Shown here piece by piece: positions 7,021-15,798 of a stretch of 64,000 bases of DNA. A model generated the notes under the pieces. The model saw only the letters and a list, made by a program, of their open reading frames with translations, searched no databases and was not told where the DNA came from. Every line of letters begins with the position of its first letter. The first letter of the stretch is position 1. A program made the position numbers and the translations under genes. This DNA comes from JACRCT01 sp049841135 (GTDB lineage Bacteria; Myxococcota; Myxococcia; Myxococcales; UBA5297): NCBI GenBank assembly GCA_049841135.1, contig JASGHK010000005.1, forward strand, positions 248,001 through 312,000, read 5' to 3'.

Positions 7021-9450
7021 CTACTTCGCCCCCTTGCCGATCTCCGCCAGCAGCCCGGCGAGCTCTTCGCCCAGGTAGTCGTGCGTGTCGCGCACCTGCT
7101 GCGAGACGCGCGCGTCGTAGGCCCTGCGCATGCCCTTGACGTGCGTCTCGAACGCCTGGTCGAAGACACCCTTGGCGACGGCGTCGGTGATGGCGGGCAG
7201 GAAGCGCGAGGCGAACTCGGTGATGAGCGCCTTCGCGAGGCGTTGGGCGTGGCTGGCTTCGGCGGCGAGCGGATCGGGTGCGGCGGGCGCTGCGGCAGCG
7301 GGTGGAGGTGTCGATGCGCCGGCGATCCGAGCTGCAGGAGCGGCCGGCGGGCTCGAAGGCCGCGAAGGCTTCGCGGGCGCGGGCGTAGCCACTGGTGCGG
7401 GAGCGGCAACCGGGGCGGCGGCCTCCATCGGCGCCGGGATGGAAGCTCCCGAGGTGAGCTCGGCGATCTTCGCGTCCTTCTCCCGCATCTCGTGCTGCAG
7501 CCGAAGCGCGAGCGCCTGGTAGTTGCGCATGGCCTCGGCCGCCTCCTCGAGGGTGGCGACCTTCGCCTGGAGCAGCGCGACCTCCTCTGCGCTCCCAGCG
7601 CCCGCCGGGGGGACCGCGGCTGCCTGGGCCAGGAGCTGATCCACCTGTTGCTGCAGGGCCGTGACCTGGCCGCGCAGCTGCTCGGCCTCGGTGGTCAACG
7701 TCACCACGTCCTGGACGGCCTTCTCCGCGCCGGCCTTGTGCGTCTGCGCCTCGAGCGCGAGCGCCGTGACCTGGGCCTGCAGCGCGTCGCCGGCGCTCAC
7801 CGCCAGGCGCAGGGCCTCCTCCGCCGCGGCGAGCGCCTGCTGGGCGGCCGCCAGGTCGGCCTGGGCCTGTGCCGCTTCGCTCGCATGCTGGCTCGCCGCT
7901 TGTTCCGCCTGCGCCGCTCGCTGCTCCGCCGCGGCGAGGCCGGTCTCGGCCTCGATGGCCTTCTCGAGCGCGGCGGTGACCTGCCCCTTGAGCGTCTCGT
8001 TCTCGCCTCCCGACGCCTCGGCCGCGGTGCGCACCAGCGCCAGGTCGTGGCGGGCGGCCTCGACCTCCTCCTTGGCCTTGGCGAGGTCCGCTTCGAGCGT
8101 CTTGTCGATCTCGGTCAGCTTCGCCGAGACGCCCTTGGCCGCTTCGAGCTGCGCGGTCAGCGCCGCCTGCCGGGCCGTGGCCGTCGACTCGGCGGTCTTC
8201 AGCTCGTGCTCCAGCGCCTCGACGCGCTCGCGGTATTGGCCCAGCAAGAGCTCGACCTCGGCCAGCTCGGCTGGGACCCTGTCCAGGCCCTCTGGCGGCG
8301 TCGAGTCCTGCTCGGCAGCCAGCGCCGAGAGCACGCTCGAGAAGCCCGCGGCCGCCTCGTGCAGCCGGCTCATCGAAGCCGATGCGTCGACGATGCGGAC
8401 CTTGTTCCCCGTCCCGGCCTCCAGCCGCGCCTGCGCGTCCGCGGCGCAGTGACGGATGTGAGCGAGCGCGGCGAGAGCAACCTGGGCATGGATCGCCGGG
8501 GCCGGAGCTGGGTGCGTGACTTCGATCTCGACCTCGACCTCGTGAGGCGGCGGTTCGACCGGGGCGGCGACCGGCGGGACCGGAGCGACCACCGGCGACG
8601 GCATGGGTGGAGGGGTCACGCCGAGCAAGGCCGGCGCGACGATGACCGCTGCCGGCGCCTCGTCTCCGGCTTCCCCGGCCTCTGCCACGTCGACGACGTC
8701 CACCGACTCGTCGATGACGATGGGCTCCTCGCCCGACGGCTCGGGGGCGTCGAAGGACAGGAACTGGACCGGAGAATGCTCGGTATTGGCGCGCCTGAGC
8801 TCGACCGGCTCCTTGGGCTGCGCCAGCTGGACGCGGGCCAACTGACCGAGCTCGCCGATGCCGCCGATCTCCAGGTATTGCCGCTGCAGGTGCTTGCAGA
8901 CGAGGCGGAAGCCGGCGATCGCCGTCTCGAACACGCCGAAGCCCTGGCTGGCGGCTGAAGCGATGACCGGCCACTTGCTGGCGTTGAGGGCCCCGGCCGC
9001 GTCCTCGGCCGTCATCGCGTCGGAGGCGTCCTGGAAGTTGAGCTGCAGGAGGATGGGGATTCCGGTCGGCGAGATGCCCACCGCGCGCAGGTCGTCGGCC
9101 ATCCGCTGCATGGCGCGCTTGTTGGCCTCCACGGCACTGCGCCGCGAGTCGGCGACGAAGACCACGCCGTCGCACTCCCGCAGGGCCTGCTGCCAGACCT
9201 TGTCGGTCTCGAGCCGGGTCTGCACGGTGATCACCCGGACGCGCAGCTCGACCCCCTGCACCACGTGCGGCTCCACCGGGAGGAAGAAGCTGACCGTCCG
9301 GCCCTCGGCATGGGGCACGGACATCAGCGCCGCCGGGTTGGCCGTGTGCCGGTTGAGGAAGTCGAGGTTGGTGCTCTTCCCCGACCCCGGCGGGCCGTAG
9401 TAGGCGAGCTTGGCTCCGATGCCCTTCCGATGATGGTTGATGTTTGCCAT
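7021..9450 (-). CDS. MglA-like GTPase domain fused to a long coiled coil
   Basis: 809 residues from the ATG at 9450, which has a GAGG ribosome site eight bases upstream; the alternative GTG at 9457-9459 lacks one. The N-terminal ~190 residues match the MglA family of small Ras-like GTPases: 'YYGPPGSGKSTNL' (P-loop), 'DGVVFVADS', and 'LQLNFQDAS' in place of NKxD. The G3 motif TVPGQ of MglA is replaced by 'ITVQTRLET', losing the Gly and the Gln, so hydrolysis may be impaired. A Pro/Ala/Glu-rich linker (about 230-310), a long heptad-rich coiled coil (about 390-680) and a C-terminal helical domain follow. MglA sets polarity in myxobacteria; the role of this fusion is unknown. Confidence 0.85.
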   Translation of the reverse strand: MANINHHRKGIGAKLAYYGPPGSGKSTNLDFLNRHTANPAALMSVPHAEGRTVSFFLPVEPHVVQGVELRVRVITVQTRLETDKVWQQALRECDGVVFVADSRRSAVEANKRAMQRMADDLRAVGISPTGIPILLQLNFQDASDAMTAEDAAGALNASKWPVIASAASQGFGVFETAIAGFRLVCKHLQRQYLEIGGIGELGQLARVQLAQPKEPVELRRANTEHSPVQFLSFDAPEPSGEEPIVIDESVDVVDVAEAGEAGDEAPAAVIVAPALLGVTPPPMPSPVVAPVPPVAAPVEPPPHEVEVEIEVTHPAPAPAIHAQVALAALAHIRHCAADAQARLEAGTGNKVRIVDASASMSRLHEAAAGFSSVLSALAAEQDSTPPEGLDRVPAELAEVELLLGQYRERVEALEHELKTAESTATARQAALTAQLEAAKGVSAKLTEIDKTLEADLAKAKEEVEAARHDLALVRTAAEASGGENETLKGQVTAALEKAIEAETGLAAAEQRAAQAEQAASQHASEAAQAQADLAAAQQALAAAEEALRLAVSAGDALQAQVTALALEAQTHKAGAEKAVQDVVTLTTEAEQLRGQVTALQQQVDQLLAQAAAVPPAGAGSAEEVALLQAKVATLEEAAEAMRNYQALALRLQHEMREKDAKIAELTSGASIPAPMEAAAPVAAPAPVATPAPAKPSRPSSPPAAPAARIAGASTPPPAAAAPAAPDPLAAEASHAQRLAKALITEFASRFLPAITDAVAKGVFDQAFETHVKGMRRAYDARVSQQVRDTHDYLGEELAGLLAEIGKGAK

Positions 9451-9936
9451 CTCGGACACCTCGTCGGCGGCGCGTTCGCGCCCGTTGGAATGGACCTGAT
9501 TCTACCTGTACGGGGATTGCGAGCCACGGCTTGCTCATGGGCTCGGAGGCAGGCGGAGCACCAAAGGCCCGTTCGGCTCCATGGAAGCGAACCGTCGCTC
9601 GGCTGGCTTCTGGGAGAGATGGACTCGACGGTTGAGGTGCCCACCTCTCTGTCATCCGTGCATCTGAGGCGCGCTGTCGGTGGGTGGTGCCGGACCTCTG
9701 CACCCGGGCACTTGTCATCCGTGGTTTGAGGCGTGCTGTGGGGGGGTACTCGCCAGCGCGCCACCAACACCAGGATTGCGAAGATGCCCCGGGCACAGGG
9801 GCGCACAGGGGCCCGGCTCCACCGCCTGCCTCAAGGAACCAGCGTGCTCTGGCCGGCCGTCACGCGGACGCGGCGATAGCATCAATTGATGCTATCGGGT
9901 GCCCTCGCGGCCTCAGGCGCCCGAGCTGGAGGGCCC
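9451..9936. other. 486-base intergenic region with degenerate repeats
   Basis: No convincing gene. It contains two imperfect direct copies of a ~36-base block (about 9652-9688 and 9714-9748) built on 'GTCATCCGTG' followed by 'TGAGGCG.GCTGT', the same core found at 3484 (reverse strand) and 19613. A perfect 24-base palindrome sits at 9874-9897. The leader of the GTPase-fusion gene (minus strand) begins at its left edge. Confidence 0.6.
9874..9897. promoter_or_regulatory. Perfect 24-bp palindrome
   Basis: Two 12-base arms, the left one reading CGATAGCATCAA, are exact reverse complements with no spacer. The palindrome stands 40 bases past the stop of the minus-strand lipoprotein gene and about 420 bases upstream of the GTPase-fusion gene. 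It is locally AT-rich in a very GC-rich setting. It could be an operator for a dimeric regulator or a transcript-end hairpin; there is no T-run to favour a terminator. Confidence 0.6.
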
Positions 9937-11169
9937 TCAGTTGTTGATCGTGACCGAGCCTGCCTCGAAGGAGATCTCCATCGAGACCGCGTCGGCACAG
10001 CCAGCGCTCGCCGCCGCGTTCGTGGCCAGGCACCAGTCGCCCTGGTAGACGATTTGGCCCTGGCTGTCGCGCTTGCATACGGTGGTGGGGCCGTTCTTGG
10101 TTCCGTACATCGAGGCGTTCCCAGAGAGCAGGACGCACAGGGTTTGGCTCAGCGCCTCGACGACGATGCCATCCGCCTCTTCGAGCGAGATGCAGCCCGT
10201 CCCGCTACCCCCGGGGAGGAAAGTCGGGTGCGTGTTGTCCCCCTGGCAGGAATTGGCCGGGTCGAGGCCTTCGGCGTTGTAGCGGCCGATGCAGTTCTGG
10301 TCCGAGGCGAGGGTCCCGGCCAGGGCCAGGTGGTGCAGCGGCAGGACGAAGAGGCTCGTCCCCTGGGCGTTCAGGAACATCGGGAACTGCAGCACCTCGG
10401 CGGGCGCCGTGCTGAAGCTTCCTCCCTGGAGCGAGACGCCCGAATAGACGACCGGCTGCAGGTGGATCTGCTGGCTGCCTTGCGACACCACCCGGTCGAC
10501 GAAGGAATACCCGGCCGTTGGATCGGTGACCGGCTGGGCGCCGCCGGTCTTGAGGCTCGCGGCCGCAGTATCGAACTGAAGCAACCAGTTGGTCGTCGCG
10601 GTTCCGGTGAGGCGGCACGCCGGAGCGTCCTGGAGCACCTGGCTGGAGAAGACGACGGCCATGATGCCCTGGCTCAGCGCCCCCGGCTTCACGAAGTGGA
10701 GCTGCCCCATGCGCAGGCCGAAGCTGCTCTTGCCCGCGTTGTCGACGTAGCCCATGCAGTCGTGCTGCAGAGTGCAGGTCGCCTCTGGCGAGCAGGGATA
10801 GGTCGGGCCGGCGTCCTCGCCCGCGACGCCGGCGTCGGCGAAGGAGCCTGCGTCCGCGAAGGTGCCCACGTCGGGAAGGTCCGCGTCGGGGAGGCTCGCG
10901 TCCTCGACGGGAGCAGGCGCCGCGTCCGGTTCGCTTGCGGCGGCGTCCGAGACAGCTGCGTCGACGACCTCCGAGACGGCTGCGTCGACCTGAGCTGCGT
11001 CCGACGCCGCTGCGTCCGAGACCAGCGTCGAGGCGTCGAGCGCGGACGCGCTTCCACCCGAGTCCGCGCTGCCGCCAGGGCCCTGGCTGCACGAGAGGCT
11101 CGACACCAAGAACGCCCCGATCGCGATCCATCTCCCATCCCGGTGCAACGACCCTCGGTCCGTGCGCAT
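9937..11169 (-). CDS. Secreted lipoprotein of unknown function with Asp/Ala-rich linker
   Basis: 410 residues. The N-terminal hydrophobic segment ends in 'LVSSLSC', a weak lipobox. A 90-residue low-complexity linker rich in Asp, Ala and Ser follows ('DAAVSEVVDAAVSDAA', 'ADAGSFADAG'), a hallmark of myxobacterial surface lipoproteins. The ~280-residue C-terminal domain starts with 'CSPEATCTLQHDCMGYVDN' and contains several Cys. I do not recognise its family. It is transcribed away from the lipoprotein at 11421, with 251 bases between the two starts. Confidence 0.8.
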   Translation of the reverse strand: MRTDRGSLHRDGRWIAIGAFLVSSLSCSQGPGGSADSGGSASALDASTLVSDAAASDAAQVDAAVSEVVDAAVSDAAASEPDAAPAPVEDASLPDADLPDVGTFADAGSFADAGVAGEDAGPTYPCSPEATCTLQHDCMGYVDNAGKSSFGLRMGQLHFVKPGALSQGIMAVVFSSQVLQDAPACRLTGTATTNWLLQFDTAAASLKTGGAQPVTDPTAGYSFVDRVVSQGSQQIHLQPVVYSGVSLQGGSFSTAPAEVLQFPMFLNAQGTSLFVLPLHHLALAGTLASDQNCIGRYNAEGLDPANSCQGDNTHPTFLPGGSGTGCISLEEADGIVVEALSQTLCVLLSGNASMYGTKNGPTTVCKRDSQGQIVYQGDWCLATNAAASAGCADAVSMEISFEAGSVTINN

Positions 11170-11420
11170 TGAGCTCTCCTTCTTGGCAGTCCGAGGGGCA
11201 TCCTACCGCCCGCGCCGCGCCCGTCAGCACCGAGCGCGCACGCTCGGGAGTCGGACGATGCAGGGCAGGCCGCTGGCCTCGACGCACGTCCCCTGGGCGA
11301 GCTTCAGGCGCCTCGACCTCGGTCTGGGCAGCATCCCGTCCAGGTGGTGCCGCGTGGCAACCGCGCGCACCCCGTCCGGCGGTTCTCGGCGCCTGGCGCG
11401 ATCGCCAAGTTGGCTCCGTG

Positions 11421-12524
11421 ATGCGATCTCGAGCAGTGCTGCTGGCGGCGCTCGCGCTCTTGCCTGGCGGCTGCGCGACCGTCCACGAGACCCCGGGACT
11501 GACGTCCAAGGTCGAGGGCGCGCAGATGAGCGCCTCCGAGCTGCGCCAGCGGGTCCGGGCGCTGGCGAGCCCGTTCTCCGGGCAGCTGGAGTACCTGGCC
11601 GACCAGATCTCCGACCAGGTGCCCAACCCGGAGGTGCGCCTGCGCATGCAGCGCTTCAAGACCAACGTCATCCCCCAGGTGCAGTCGGCGCTCTACCGTC
11701 CGGATCCGCTCGCCGCGCTGGTCGACACCTGGGCCCTCATCGTCCAGCTCCAGCACGTCCTCGACTTGATCTCGCGCGGGGGCCCGCTGGCCGATCCTCG
11801 GATCGACGCGCTGGCGCGGTCTCGCTTCTCGAAGATGGAACGGCAGCTCGAGCAGCTCTGGCAGCAGCTCTCGGGCCGGCAAGACACCAGCCTTCAGCGC
11901 GCGCAAGTCCATGACTGGGCAGCGCAGCACCCGATCGTCGGCTCGATCGACGCTCGCGACTCCACCGCTCCCCTGCTCGCCGGGCTCGCGCGAGAGGCGA
12001 ACCTGAGCATCGGTGGCGCCGCGGGGCGCCTCCTGGTGACCGCCGAGGACCTCGCCCAGTTCGTCGACCTGCAGGCGGCCTACCAGCCGAAGCAGGCCCG
12101 CTGGCAAGGCGAGCTGATGCTGCGCGAGCTCTTCGACGACCCCACCCTCGGCTCCCCGCGCGAGCAATTGGCAGCCCTGGGAGCGCTGGTGCGCACGGCC
12201 CAGGGCCTGCCTGGCCTCATGGCGGCCGAGAGCCGCTCGGCGCTCTCCGACCTCAATTCGCAGCGGCTCGACGCCCAGGGCTTCCTCTCCGCGCAGCGGA
12301 CCGCGAGCTTCGCGGACGCCCAGCAGGTCGGCAACGTCTGGATCGACCGTTCGTTCGACCGCTTGGACCACCTGGTCGACCGTGCCTTCGCCTGGCTGCT
12401 GGCGGTGGTCGGCCTTCTGGTGGCCGGGGCGGTCGCGGTGACCTGGCTCATCGCTCGCGCCCGCCGGCCGGTCCCTCCCCACGGAGCACCTGCCTTCGCC
12501 CGCCCAGCGACCGCGGAGCGCTGA
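11421..12524 (+). CDS. Lipoprotein with C-terminal membrane segment, unknown function
   Basis: 367 residues. The signal 'VLLAALALLPGGC' ends in a lipobox-like Cys at residue 18. The body is mostly helical and charged ('LEYLADQISDQVPNPEVRL', 'LVDTWALIVQLQHVLDL'). One transmembrane segment lies near the end ('FAWLLAVVGLLVAGAVAV', about residues 326-346), followed by a short basic/Pro tail. A lipid anchor plus a C-terminal membrane helix is an unusual topology. Homologous proteins are known only as hypothetical proteins, to my knowledge. It converges with the histidine kinase gene that ends at 12596. Confidence 0.8.
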   Translation: MRSRAVLLAALALLPGGCATVHETPGLTSKVEGAQMSASELRQRVRALASPFSGQLEYLADQISDQVPNPEVRLRMQRFKTNVIPQVQSALYRPDPLAALVDTWALIVQLQHVLDLISRGGPLADPRIDALARSRFSKMERQLEQLWQQLSGRQDTSLQRAQVHDWAAQHPIVGSIDARDSTAPLLAGLAREANLSIGGAAGRLLVTAEDLAQFVDLQAAYQPKQARWQGELMLRELFDDPTLGSPREQLAALGALVRTAQGLPGLMAAESRSALSDLNSQRLDAQGFLSAQRTASFADAQQVGNVWIDRSFDRLDHLVDRAFAWLLAVVGLLVAGAVAVTWLIARARRPVPPHGAPAFARPATAER

Positions 12525-12595
12525 GCGGCCGGGCGGGCACCCTCTGGCCTGCTGAAGATATGTCAGCGTTCATCAACATCGACGGAGAACGCCGG

Positions 12596-14632
12596 CTACG
12601 CGCGCGCGGCCTTGAGCTCCTCGAGCAGCGCCTTCGTCCGCTTCCGGAACTCCGCGGACTCGAACGGCTTGTCCATCCTTGGGTTGCCGCAGGTGGCCAG
12701 GTACGCCGTGGCGCCCGGCGTGAAAGCGCCACCGGTGATGAAGACGAACCGCGCGGCGAGCGCCGGGTCCTTCTTCACCGCCCAGGCGTGCAGGTCCATG
12801 CCCGAGGTCCGGGGCATCATCAGGTCGCAGTAGACGAGGTCGAACCGGTCGTCCCTCTCGAGCAGCGAGCGCCCCTCCTCTCCCGACGCCACGCCGACCA
12901 CCTCGCAGTCGTCGCGCAGCATCCTCGCCACCGCGGAGCGCACGCCCGCCTCGTCGTCGACCACCAGGATGCGCGCCCTGGGCACCGCCGCGCCGGCGAC
13001 CTCGCGCAAGGCGGGCTCCCCCGGCTGCGCGCCCGGCGAGCTGCGCGGGAAGGACATGCGGAAGCGCGTGCCCGCCCCGGCCGAGCTGGTGCAGGCGATG
13101 GTGCCGCCCAGCTCCTCGACGATCCGCTTGCAGATGGACAGCCCCAGCCCGGCCCCGAGGCCGCCGCCGCGCGCCGGCCGGAACGGCTCGAACACCAGCT
13201 CCCGCTCCTCGTTCGACAGGAGCGGGCCGGTGTCGGCCACCTCGGCGAAGACGCGGTCGTCCTCGCACCAGGTCCGCACCCGCACCTCGTTCTGGTCGAC
13301 GTGCCCCTCCTCGATGGAGTGCGCGGCGCTGATGAGCAGGTTCAGGAACACCTGCGCGAGCTTGCCCTCGGTGCCGAGCACCGTGGGCACGCGGGTGAAG
13401 CTCTTGACCACCTGGGCCCGGAACTTGAGCTCGTTGGAGGCCATCACCAGGGCGTGCTCGGCGCAGGACTGCAGGTCCACCGGCACCAGCGCCGCCTCCT
13501 CGACGCGCGCGAACGTGCTCAGGCTCTTGGCCAGCGCCTTGAGCCGCAGGCTCCCCGAGTGCGCGTCCTGCAGCCGCTCCGCCAGGTCCTGGATGCTGGC
13601 CGTCGAGAACAGGTCCTCGGCGTCCCCCAGCACCGCCGCCACCACCTCCTCGCCCGCCCGCATCGCCAGCTCGCGGCGGCAGCGGCGCATCAGCTCGGCC
13701 AGCTGCGGCAGGTCCTCGACCAGGCTCTCGAGGTTGTAGAGGACGTAGGAGAGCGGGTTGTTGATCTCGTGGGCCAGCCCCGCGGCCAGCACGCCCATGC
13801 TCGCCAGGCGCTCGGTCTGGGCGAGGCCGGCGCGCAGCTCGTCGCGCTCGCGGTCGGCGCGGGTGCGCTCGGTGACGTCGCGCGTGACCGCGACCACCGC
13901 CACCGAGCGCCCCAGGGCGTCGAGCTCTGGGTAGACGCTGGTCTCCAGGTGCCGCTCCTCGCCCCAGCGGTCGAGCGCGGTGTACTCGGCGGATTGCACG
14001 GTGTGCTGCTCGATGGCCGCGCGCAGCAGCCGCTCGAAGAACGCCGCCTCGTTCTCGCTGTAGCCCGCCTCCCGGTAGGTCTTGCCCAAGGCCTCCTGCG
14101 GCCCGCGCCGCCCGCGCCGGGTGATGGTGGGGCTGACGTAGCGGAAGCGCAGGTCGAGGTCGAAGCGGATGAAGACGTCCTGCCCGAACTCGATGATCGC
14201 CCGGAGGTCCGACTCGCTCTGGCGCAGCTGCTCCTCGGCCCGGACGCGCCGCGTGACCTCGACCAGCGTGAAGACCAGCCCGGTGACCGCACCGCGCTCG
14301 TCCCGGGTGGGGATGAGGCTCCAGTCCCAGTGCGTCACCCCGCGCTCGGGCTGGTCGGGGAAGGTGAACGGCCTGGCTTCGACGAAGAACGGCTCCCCGG
14401 TGTCCCGGACCTTGCGGAAGATGGCCTCGTTCTCCGCGTTCGGGTAGAGCGCGAAGTGGTTCTTCCCGATGAAGAAGTCGGGCGGGTGCTGGCAGCTGTC
14501 GGCGTAGGCCCGGTTGACCCAGACGAAGTCGAAGCCGGGGTCGAGCAGCACGGCCATCACGTGCGTGTGGTCGAGGATCCGCTCGAACATCGCCTCCTGC
14601 ACGGGCCTCGACAGCGCTGCCCCCTGGCTCAT
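12596..14632 (-). CDS. PAS histidine kinase with C-terminal receiver; ATP-site motifs degenerate
   Basis: 678 residues from the ATG at 14632 (GGAG ribosome site seven bases upstream). Two PAS domains (about 12-130 and 140-258), a HisKA-type helix pair with the phospho-acceptor in 'GLAHEINNPLS' (His288), an ATPase-like domain (about 385-528) and a receiver (about 554-675: 'ILVVDDE', phospho-Asp603 in 'VYCDLMMP', Lys655 in 'MDKPF'). The N-box reads 'NLLISAAHS' with Ser435 where the Mg-binding Asn is expected, and the G1 box reads 'ADTGPLLSNEE', lacking the second Gly. The G2 box 'GLGAGLGLS' is intact. It may be a weak or non-catalytic kinase that works through its receiver. No membrane segment, so it is cytoplasmic. 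Confidence 0.9.
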   Translation of the reverse strand: MSQGAALSRPVQEAMFERILDHTHVMAVLLDPGFDFVWVNRAYADSCQHPPDFFIGKNHFALYPNAENEAIFRKVRDTGEPFFVEARPFTFPDQPERGVTHWDWSLIPTRDERGAVTGLVFTLVEVTRRVRAEEQLRQSESDLRAIIEFGQDVFIRFDLDLRFRYVSPTITRRGRRGPQEALGKTYREAGYSENEAAFFERLLRAAIEQHTVQSAEYTALDRWGEERHLETSVYPELDALGRSVAVVAVTRDVTERTRADRERDELRAGLAQTERLASMGVLAAGLAHEINNPLSYVLYNLESLVEDLPQLAELMRRCRRELAMRAGEEVVAAVLGDAEDLFSTASIQDLAERLQDAHSGSLRLKALAKSLSTFARVEEAALVPVDLQSCAEHALVMASNELKFRAQVVKSFTRVPTVLGTEGKLAQVFLNLLISAAHSIEEGHVDQNEVRVRTWCEDDRVFAEVADTGPLLSNEERELVFEPFRPARGGGLGAGLGLSICKRIVEELGGTIACTSSAGAGTRFRMSFPRSSPGAQPGEPALREVAGAAVPRARILVVDDEAGVRSAVARMLRDDCEVVGVASGEEGRSLLERDDRFDLVYCDLMMPRTSGMDLHAWAVKKDPALAARFVFITGGAFTPGATAYLATCGNPRMDKPFESAEFRKRTKALLEELKAARA

Positions 14633-14765
14633 GGAGTGTCTCCATCCCGACGTCGGTTCGGCGCTTCGCTCCCCTCCGAACCGAAGTCTCCTTGGCGAGT
14701 CCGACCGCGGCCCCGATTCTAGCCGCACCCTCCCCGCCCCCGTGCAGCCCGGGCGGCGCCTCGGC

Positions 14766-15680
14766 TCAGGAGTGCGGTGAACCGAACGCCCCGAGCTCGA
14801 AGCTGCCGGAGAGCCCAAAGAAGAGGTTCACGCCGCTGCGGAAGCGGTGCTCGAGGTAGCCGTCGAGCCGCACGAACGGCGTCAGGTTGCCGCCCCAGAG
14901 CACCCTCTTGAGCTCCAGCAGCGCGACGGCACCCAGGCTGTGCGCGCGGTAGCCGGAGCGGGGCACGACCGTGACGTCGTCGATGGGCCCGACCCGCAGC
15001 GTCGCCGACGGCGTCAGCTTGAAGTAGGCGAGCAGCACGCCGGTGTTCTTGACCAGCACGTCCGAGCTCGCCAACACCACGTCCCGGCGCATGTTGAAGT
15101 AGAAGGGCGCCCCCCCCAGGTGCCAGTACTCGGTGGCGAAGACGTCCTGCAGCGCCACGCCCGCCCAGTCCGCCAGGGCGAGCTCGAGCCGCAGCGTGGC
15201 CTCCAGGCTCGCCTCGATGCCGCCGGCGCTGCCGGCCCTGGAGGCGGGCAGGTCCTTGCCGGAGAACCGCGCCGAGTCGCCGCTGACCGGGAAGTAGCCG
15301 GCGGCGTCGAGCGGGAACGGCCAGTAGCCCACCGCCATCGCCTCGGCCTTGAGCCGCAGGAAGGACAGCGGGGTCACGCGCAGGAAGGCGCCTAAGTTGG
15401 CGTAGGCCGGCGCCAGGTAGCTGCTCAGCCCCAGCTCGATGCTGGTGAGCTTGTAGAGCACGCCCGGCTCGCGCACGAGCGGGGTGCAGTCGTACACCGC
15501 CAGCTGGTTCTCCACCCCCAGCGGCTCGGTGAGCACGAGCAGCGCCTCGTCGAGGAGGACCTTGCGCTGGCCCTGGCCCAGGCACGCCTCGCTCTGGGCC
15601 AGCGCAGGACCGCTCGCCGCGGCCAGCGCAGCGCAGCAGGCGAGCGCGGCGGCGAGGGTTCGTCCCGACGGGTCGGTCAT
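14766..15680 (-). CDS. Exported, probably outer-membrane beta-barrel-type protein
   Basis: 304 residues. The cleavable signal peptide ends 'ASGPALA', with cleavage about residue 28. The rest alternates polar and hydrophobic residues with many aromatics ('AMAVGYWPFPLDAAGYF', 'GYLEHRFRSGVNLFFGL') and ends in a short beta-strand, as expected for a barrel. I cannot name the family. The ATG at 15680 is preceded by AGAGG. It is divergent from the DISM/MCP gene at 15799, with which it shares a 118-base promoter region; a functional link is possible but not shown. Confidence 0.75.
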   Translation of the reverse strand: MTDPSGRTLAAALACCAALAAASGPALAQSEACLGQGQRKVLLDEALLVLTEPLGVENQLAVYDCTPLVREPGVLYKLTSIELGLSSYLAPAYANLGAFLRVTPLSFLRLKAEAMAVGYWPFPLDAAGYFPVSGDSARFSGKDLPASRAGSAGGIEASLEATLRLELALADWAGVALQDVFATEYWHLGGAPFYFNMRRDVVLASSDVLVKNTGVLLAYFKLTPSATLRVGPIDDVTVVPRSGYRAHSLGAVALLELKRVLWGGNLTPFVRLDGYLEHRFRSGVNLFFGLSGSFELGAFGSPHS

Positions 15681-15798
15681 GGGCGCCTCTGGGCTGGAAG
15701 GGAGCCTCTCCACCGTACAGGCTGTGGAGTGGGCTGTGGTACTAGTTCCTCTGCGCGAAGGGGGAACCCGCACAACGGACACAGCCGCCGATTCGTCC

